From Isoetes taiwanensis (Eukaryota; Streptophyta; Lycopodiopsida; Isoetales; Isoetaceae): a stretch of 64,000 bases of DNA. Positions 59,735 through 64,000 of the stretch are shown here, one piece after another. The stretch lies in contig JAJEKV010000034.1 of NCBI GenBank assembly GCA_021234155.1, forward strand, positions 686,001 through 750,000, given 5' to 3'. The notes below the pieces were generated by a model. The model worked only from the letters and a program-made list of their open reading frames with translations, made no database searches and was not told the DNA's origin. How positions within the stretch are numbered: position 1 is the first letter of the stretch; each line of letters opens with the position of its first letter. The position numbers and the translations under genes are program-made.

Positions 59735-61111
59735 ACAGTTGCCACTGATTTAGACAGTAAACTTAATGGTGGTCTTGTTCTGAAAATATACAAATGCGAA
59801 TATAGATGAGATCCTTGATGAGATGCACAGAGGCCGCACTCCCAATGTTGTCTCTTATAATACTGCACTCCCATAGTAGAGGCCACTGGAGTCTCTCCGT
59901 CATCATTGCCTCTTGGAGCTAAAACTCTAAATTCAGGAGTTATCCTTGGACAGAGCAGAGCTTCCCAAATAGCATTGCAACAAAATTTGACCAACATTTA
60001 TCAGATCATCTCTTACACAAGACAGATTTATCAAGGATTTAAATAGGAGGGGGTATCACAAAATTGCATGAACGTTCATTTAAAATTAAGATCAAGAAAG
60101 AAGATGTCTAGAATGGAGCAGTGATGACTTTATCATCCTCTATCTACTTCTAAAGCATAGAAATGATGGCGATTGTTTTCTATTTTCCTAACTTTTTATA
60201 GAAACAAATTTAGTAGAATTAAGATGTCTTACCAAAAATTAAGAACTTCTACTATAGAATTCCATTAATTTGGCAAATTTAGTATAATTAGAATGCAATA
60301 TTATCAAATTTTGACAATTTTATACATCTTTTGAGCTAACACATCCTACTAAACCATCGAGTTTAGATTTTTTTTTTTTTTATATTTTTTTTTGAAGGCA
60401 AGGTGAAACTTAGTATTCATATGTCAAAGGTACATCATATAGTACACCACCAAGGTATACTTAATGCAGATAAGATAAATCAGCATCATACTTCTTATAA
60501 AATGAAGTATGTAAGTAGAAAAATCAGGGAACTTATAAAATTGGTGAAATATAGCATTTTCACGATATATCACATCTTAAAGTCATCACTAGAATGGAAG
60601 CCCTACAGTAAAAATCACAGCGAGTTCTGCAATTAGTTAAATGGTTCTTATGCAACTGAACACACAGAGCAGACCAATTTCCTAGTCAATGTCCACCAAA
60701 TTCACTGCGGCATACCTCTACAGATCTAACTGAACACTTGATACTTGGAAAAATGAGCATGTGACTAGAGATGTGTTACTCTTACCTGAATCTCAGAATT
60801 AGAACTCGGGATTTAAACTTAAACAAAGAACTCAAAATATCCTTGGCTCTACACATTTATAGAAAAAAAGAATAGATGAAGTCATCTTATAATGCATCTA
60901 AAATTATGTTATCACAGCAAGCAAGAAGATGCATTTAAGATAAGGTCACTCACTGCAACTAGTAGATCCTCTAAGGCGACAAACTATAATAATAACTTAT
61001 ATAAAGATCATTTTAGAACAAATGGAGTCCAAAATTTTGCTCTCTTGCTAAGCTGTTACAATGTTGTTGCTTCCCTGATCATGAGAAAAAATGTTTTCCA
61101 TGAGAGAATTC
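59735..61111. repeat. Inverted duplicate of the element 2 flanks, containing the empty site
   Basis: Reverse-complement homologue of 34281-34713 joined directly to 43243-44010. The junction shows a single CAAT (ATTG on the other strand) at 60687-60690 where element 2 sits in the other copy. Small differences occur throughout, so the copies have diverged since duplication. Confidence 0.93.
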
Positions 61112-62676
61112 TGTGACGTTCCAGCACAGTATACGGTCCCAGGACGTATGCTGTACTGCTTTGTCACGCGTACACGCCACTCCGATTGACGTGTACGCCG
61201 ACGGATAGCAGGTAGGTAGCCCCTAGGGGTAACTTGCTAGGTATGTTCATATGTTATTAATGTGCACATGTGCACATTAATGTGGGCACACCTTTCCATG
61301 TAGGCATATTTTGCCACCTATCCATTAAAGGCAAGTGGGGACTTTCCAATTATCCCACATGCTAAAATGGGTAATTGGAAACCCTAGCCCTAAACCCATG
61401 CCTATTTAGGGTAGGGGAACCCTAACTTGCTAGGTTTTCGTCCTTAGAGTTTTAGAGCTCTGTTTTGGCTGCCCCAGGGGCCAAAACCGCCTCCCAGACG
61501 CTGCCCAAGCGAATTGCACCATCAGTTTCCCTGAATTCGATCAGCTCAGCAGGATGGTTGAACTCAGGTCAGGAGGAGCCACCCAAGGATCAGGTATTTG
61601 GTCAATTTAATAGCTTAAACCGTCTTCTAGTCATAGAATCAGTAGGTTTAACCTATTAAATTGCCCATAGCAGCTATCTAGATCTCTAGATCCCAGACAC
61701 TAACTAAAGAACCTAACTCTATGATATAGATTAGATCTAGTTCTTTAGTTCTTCTGTGATGCATATAGATGATGTTTCTCTGTGAACTCCTTGTATTGGG
61801 AAGGGGGGTAGAGGCCCTAAGGCTTTGTAGTTGATGCTCCTAGAGTAGCCTCTCTAGCACACTGTAGATGCGGCCTGTGCACAAGAGCCACACCTGGTTG
61901 TGGTGAAGGGGCCAGACTGGCTTACAAGGAGGTTCGTGTCCTGACTCTTGAACGATCCCTCTGGTGTGTAAAGCCTACCGGGGATCACTGTGACTAGGTC
62001 TAATGGCTTGCCACTGCGTGTGGGCAAGGCATGGGCTCGACACCCCTGAAGTGGTGTTCACTTTCCAGTGGGTTCAGTCGAATAAGGGCAGTGGCCCTCT
62101 AGTCACCTCGAGTCAGCATGTAGATCTCTGGAGGGAGTGATCCCTACCTGCCCCATCGGAACTGGGGAGATGAAACCCAGGAATAGCCCTTTTGGCTATG
62201 CATCCGGCGGGCTACGGTCAGGTCCCAACACTTTTCAGCCTACTCTGCAAAGTGTGCACAGGAGGGGCGGATGGAGTGGACAACCCTATGCCATGTTCTT
62301 ATGCCAGCCAAATCCATTGCCATGAATTCTGTCTGCAATGAACTCTGGAGACCCAAGCCGTCAGTCATCCCCTTGAGTCTGAGCCTTGGGTAGGATTTCC
62401 TATGTGATGTGCTGATCATTGTGTATGCAGATGTTGATGCACCACCCTTCTGGGTGGATGGAGGATTATGTTGTATACTGACATGTATGTTTACGCTTCC
62501 GCAGCTAGGTAGGCCCTGAGGGAGACAGGGTAGAATGACACCTTCACTCTTCCCACTGGGACTCGTTACGGGTGCAGTGTTATGTGGAGGGCCCTGTATC
62601 AGTATGGAGCTGGTATGGGGGAAGAACTCCTGTTTGTATATGGTGAGGGCACCGTATGCGAGTAGGGGACGTCACA
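61112..62676. mobile_element. Solo LTR, 1,565 bp, probably Ty3/gypsy
   Basis: Begins TGTGACGTTCC and ends GGGGACGTCACA, with TG...CA termini inside a perfect TGTGACG/CGTCACA inverted end. It is flanked by the 5-bp duplication AATTC (61107-61111 and 62677-62681). The homologous sequence near 34316 lacks it. No internal retroviral-type genes are present, so it arose by LTR-LTR recombination. TGTGACG ends are common in plant Ty3/gypsy LTRs (inference). Its open frames are not genes. Confidence 0.9.
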
Positions 62677-62681
62677 AATTC

Positions 62682-63330
62682 CATCTTTGACCAGAAAATA
62701 AGAATGCAGAGCAAATGGAGCACGAAATTTTGCTCTCTTACTAAGTTGTGACAATGTTGTTGCTTCCCTGCTCATGAGAGAAAATGTTTTCCATGAGAGA
62801 ATTCCATCATTTCAAGTTGAATCAGAGGTCCACTTCGTCTGAAACTGCACCATTCCCATTAGGGATGATATTTATATGCAATGGTCTATAGATAAGGGCC
62901 TTTTCTTATACGAAGTTCTTATCTACTTTTGAAGTTAAAATTAGTAATGTTGTTTCGGTCCAATACCTTATTGGCATGAGAAACACAGAACCTTTGGACT
63001 TGCCATTCCGGCTATATCAGAAGAGCTCGGTCCGGCTTATCGACCGGATCAATAAAGTTAAAACTAAGATGTATGTTTTGATTGAGTAAGATCGGCAAGG
63101 AGGCATTGTGAAGCCGGTGTAAACTGATGCTTGGGCTATCGAAAGTTTTATAATATCCATTGCTACAGTGTTTTGACCATTGAACATATCGGATATTATT
63201 TGCATTATTGTCTATGAATGCAATAGTTAACATGTTTTATTGAAGCACTTCTATTGCATTGTTTTGTCTAGAATTTGTATTGAACTAACTAGTGCTAGTG
63301 CAATTAATCACTATTGCCTAGTCAAAACTC
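62682..63330. other. Partial repeat of the duplicated segment, then a probable copia LTR
   Basis: 62682-62808 repeats part of the duplicated segment again ('gctctcttactaagttgtga', 'atgttttccatgagagaatt'), so that piece occurs twice around the solo LTR. From about 62820 the sequence should be the 5' LTR of the copia element starting at 63336. Its left edge is not identified. Confidence 0.5.
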
Positions 63331-63335
63331 TTCAT

Positions 63336-63347
63336 TGGTATCAAAGC
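63336..63347 (+). other. Copia primer-binding site (variant)
   Basis: TGGTATCAAAGC differs from the standard Met-tRNA primer site by one base (A for G). It lies just after an LTR-like end '...ttca' and 12 bases before the gag ATG. Confidence 0.75.
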
Positions 63348-63358
63348 ATCAGGTAATC

Positions 63359-64000
63359 ATGTCTACAAGATTCGGAGCAAATCTCCTCAATGCCATAGAA
63401 GTTTTTAAAGGAGAAGGAAGTTTTCAAGTTTGGAAACAAAGCATCAGGGAAATCCTTGAATTTGAAAATTTGTGGTATCTAATAGATGAAAAGGTTGTTA
63501 GACGTACCACTTCAAACGTTAGTGCAACAAGTATTAATGCAGGGAGAGATAGTGCAAGTTCAACTTCTGAAGGCTCCACTGTCGATGGAGGTTCTGTGAA
63601 TGCAACAGCAAGTTCTGAGATAATTGATGAAGGCTTGAACATTATGGAAGCTCAAGCTATTATCTCATGTAAGGTTGGAACAGCAATCAAGTTGAAATTA
63701 AGGGGACTGTCTCCAAGAGAGATGTGGCAGTATATGATTAAAAATTATGAGGCAAAATAGTTCTCTCAGATAGATGTCTTGGAGAAACAATTGAAACGGC
63801 TTAAGCTGTATGACAAAGAAGGTTTGACTGAATTTCTTGAAAAGTTTGACTCGATTGTTGCAGACTTAGGAGCAGGAAATGTGCTGACTGAAGAATATCA
63901 AATTCTAGCAATTGCAAGGTCAGTATCACATGATTCTCATCTGGCCACTTTGTTAAGGAATGTAGCTCGTACAAAAGAAGATGCTATAAGGATGATCAGA
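63359..64000 (+). pseudogene. Ty1/copia gag (UBN2-type), runs off the window
   Basis: Starts MSTRFGANLLNAIEVFKGEG and continues SFQVWKQSIREILEFENLW, parallel to the gag at 7656. A Ser/Thr/Gly-rich insert follows, then LRGLSPREMWQYMIKNYEAK. The frame is stopped by TAG at 63758-63760. Reading resumes in the same frame with FSQIDVLEKQLKRLKLYDKE up to the window end. A single substitution could account for the stop, so the element may be young; its pol genes lie outside. Confidence 0.85.

Noticed and set aside
61465-62325. Open frames inside the solo LTR
   Set aside because: LTR sequence is non-coding in these elements and the frames show no domain.

Overview
The window looks like nuclear DNA from a land plant, most plausibly a vascular non-seed plant such as a fern (inference). 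The evidence is a spliced tau-class glutathione S-transferase, a pentatricopeptide-repeat remnant, a GT8 glycosyltransferase, short GT-AG introns, a plant-type LINE and Ty1/copia elements with Met-tRNA primer sites. Very long CT, TAA, GATA and GAGGAA microsatellites fit the same picture. There is no operon structure, rRNA or CRISPR. Most of the 64 kb is transposable elements and their relics; only three host genes are reasonably supported (a GT8 glycosyltransferase, a DnaJ-type zinc-finger exon pair, and the GST).

Layout. 1-3 kb: unassigned sequence and CT repeats. 3.0-4.2 kb: PIF/Harbinger transposase relic. 7.6-8.3 kb: copia primer site and broken gag. 10.3-12.1 kb: two Mutator-type MITEs with 9-bp target-site duplications (TSDs). 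15.4-17.4 kb: decayed LINE (minus). 18.7-29.0 kb: a large DNA element (element 3) with a minus-strand methyltransferase-like gene, a plus-strand DUF7869-type transposase, a palindrome cluster (ATCGCGGCCGCGAT type) between them, and two 80-residue paralogous ORFs at its right side. 29.2-30.0 kb: PPR pseudogene carrying a MITE. 30.316-32.459 kb: element 1, non-autonomous. 34.714-43.242 kb: element 2, 8.5 kb. 44.0-46.3 kb: CACTA end abutting a DDE_1 transposase relic. 47.67 kb: a GC-rich 116-bp foldback. 49.9-54.5 kb: DnaJ-type and GT8 exons, a SINE and a heat-shock-element-like repeat. 57.7-59.55 kb: intact tau GST. 59.7-62.7 kb: inverted duplicate of the sequence flanking element 2, carrying a 1,565-bp solo LTR. 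63.3 kb to the end: a second copia gag.

The most interesting system is the family represented by elements 1, 2 and 3. Element 2 has matching terminal inverted repeats and a 4-bp TSD (ATTG), and an empty target site survives in the inverted duplicate at 60.687 kb, so its ends are fixed to the base. It encodes a DUF7869-type transposase on one strand. Divergently it encodes a multi-exon protein joining a ParB-like domain to an amino-methyltransferase with motifs in class-beta order (DIPYG, then DAFSGSGTT). About 23 copies of a 14-bp palindrome, GTATAAATTTATAC, sit only in the divergent promoter, in introns of the methyltransferase gene and across its stop codon. Element 3 has the mirror-image arrangement with a related methyltransferase motif but a completely different palindrome. 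I infer that each element lineage carries its own palindromic address, possibly read by its ParB or methyltransferase protein. Both copies have frame breaks and may be recently dead, or the assembly may contain homopolymer errors.
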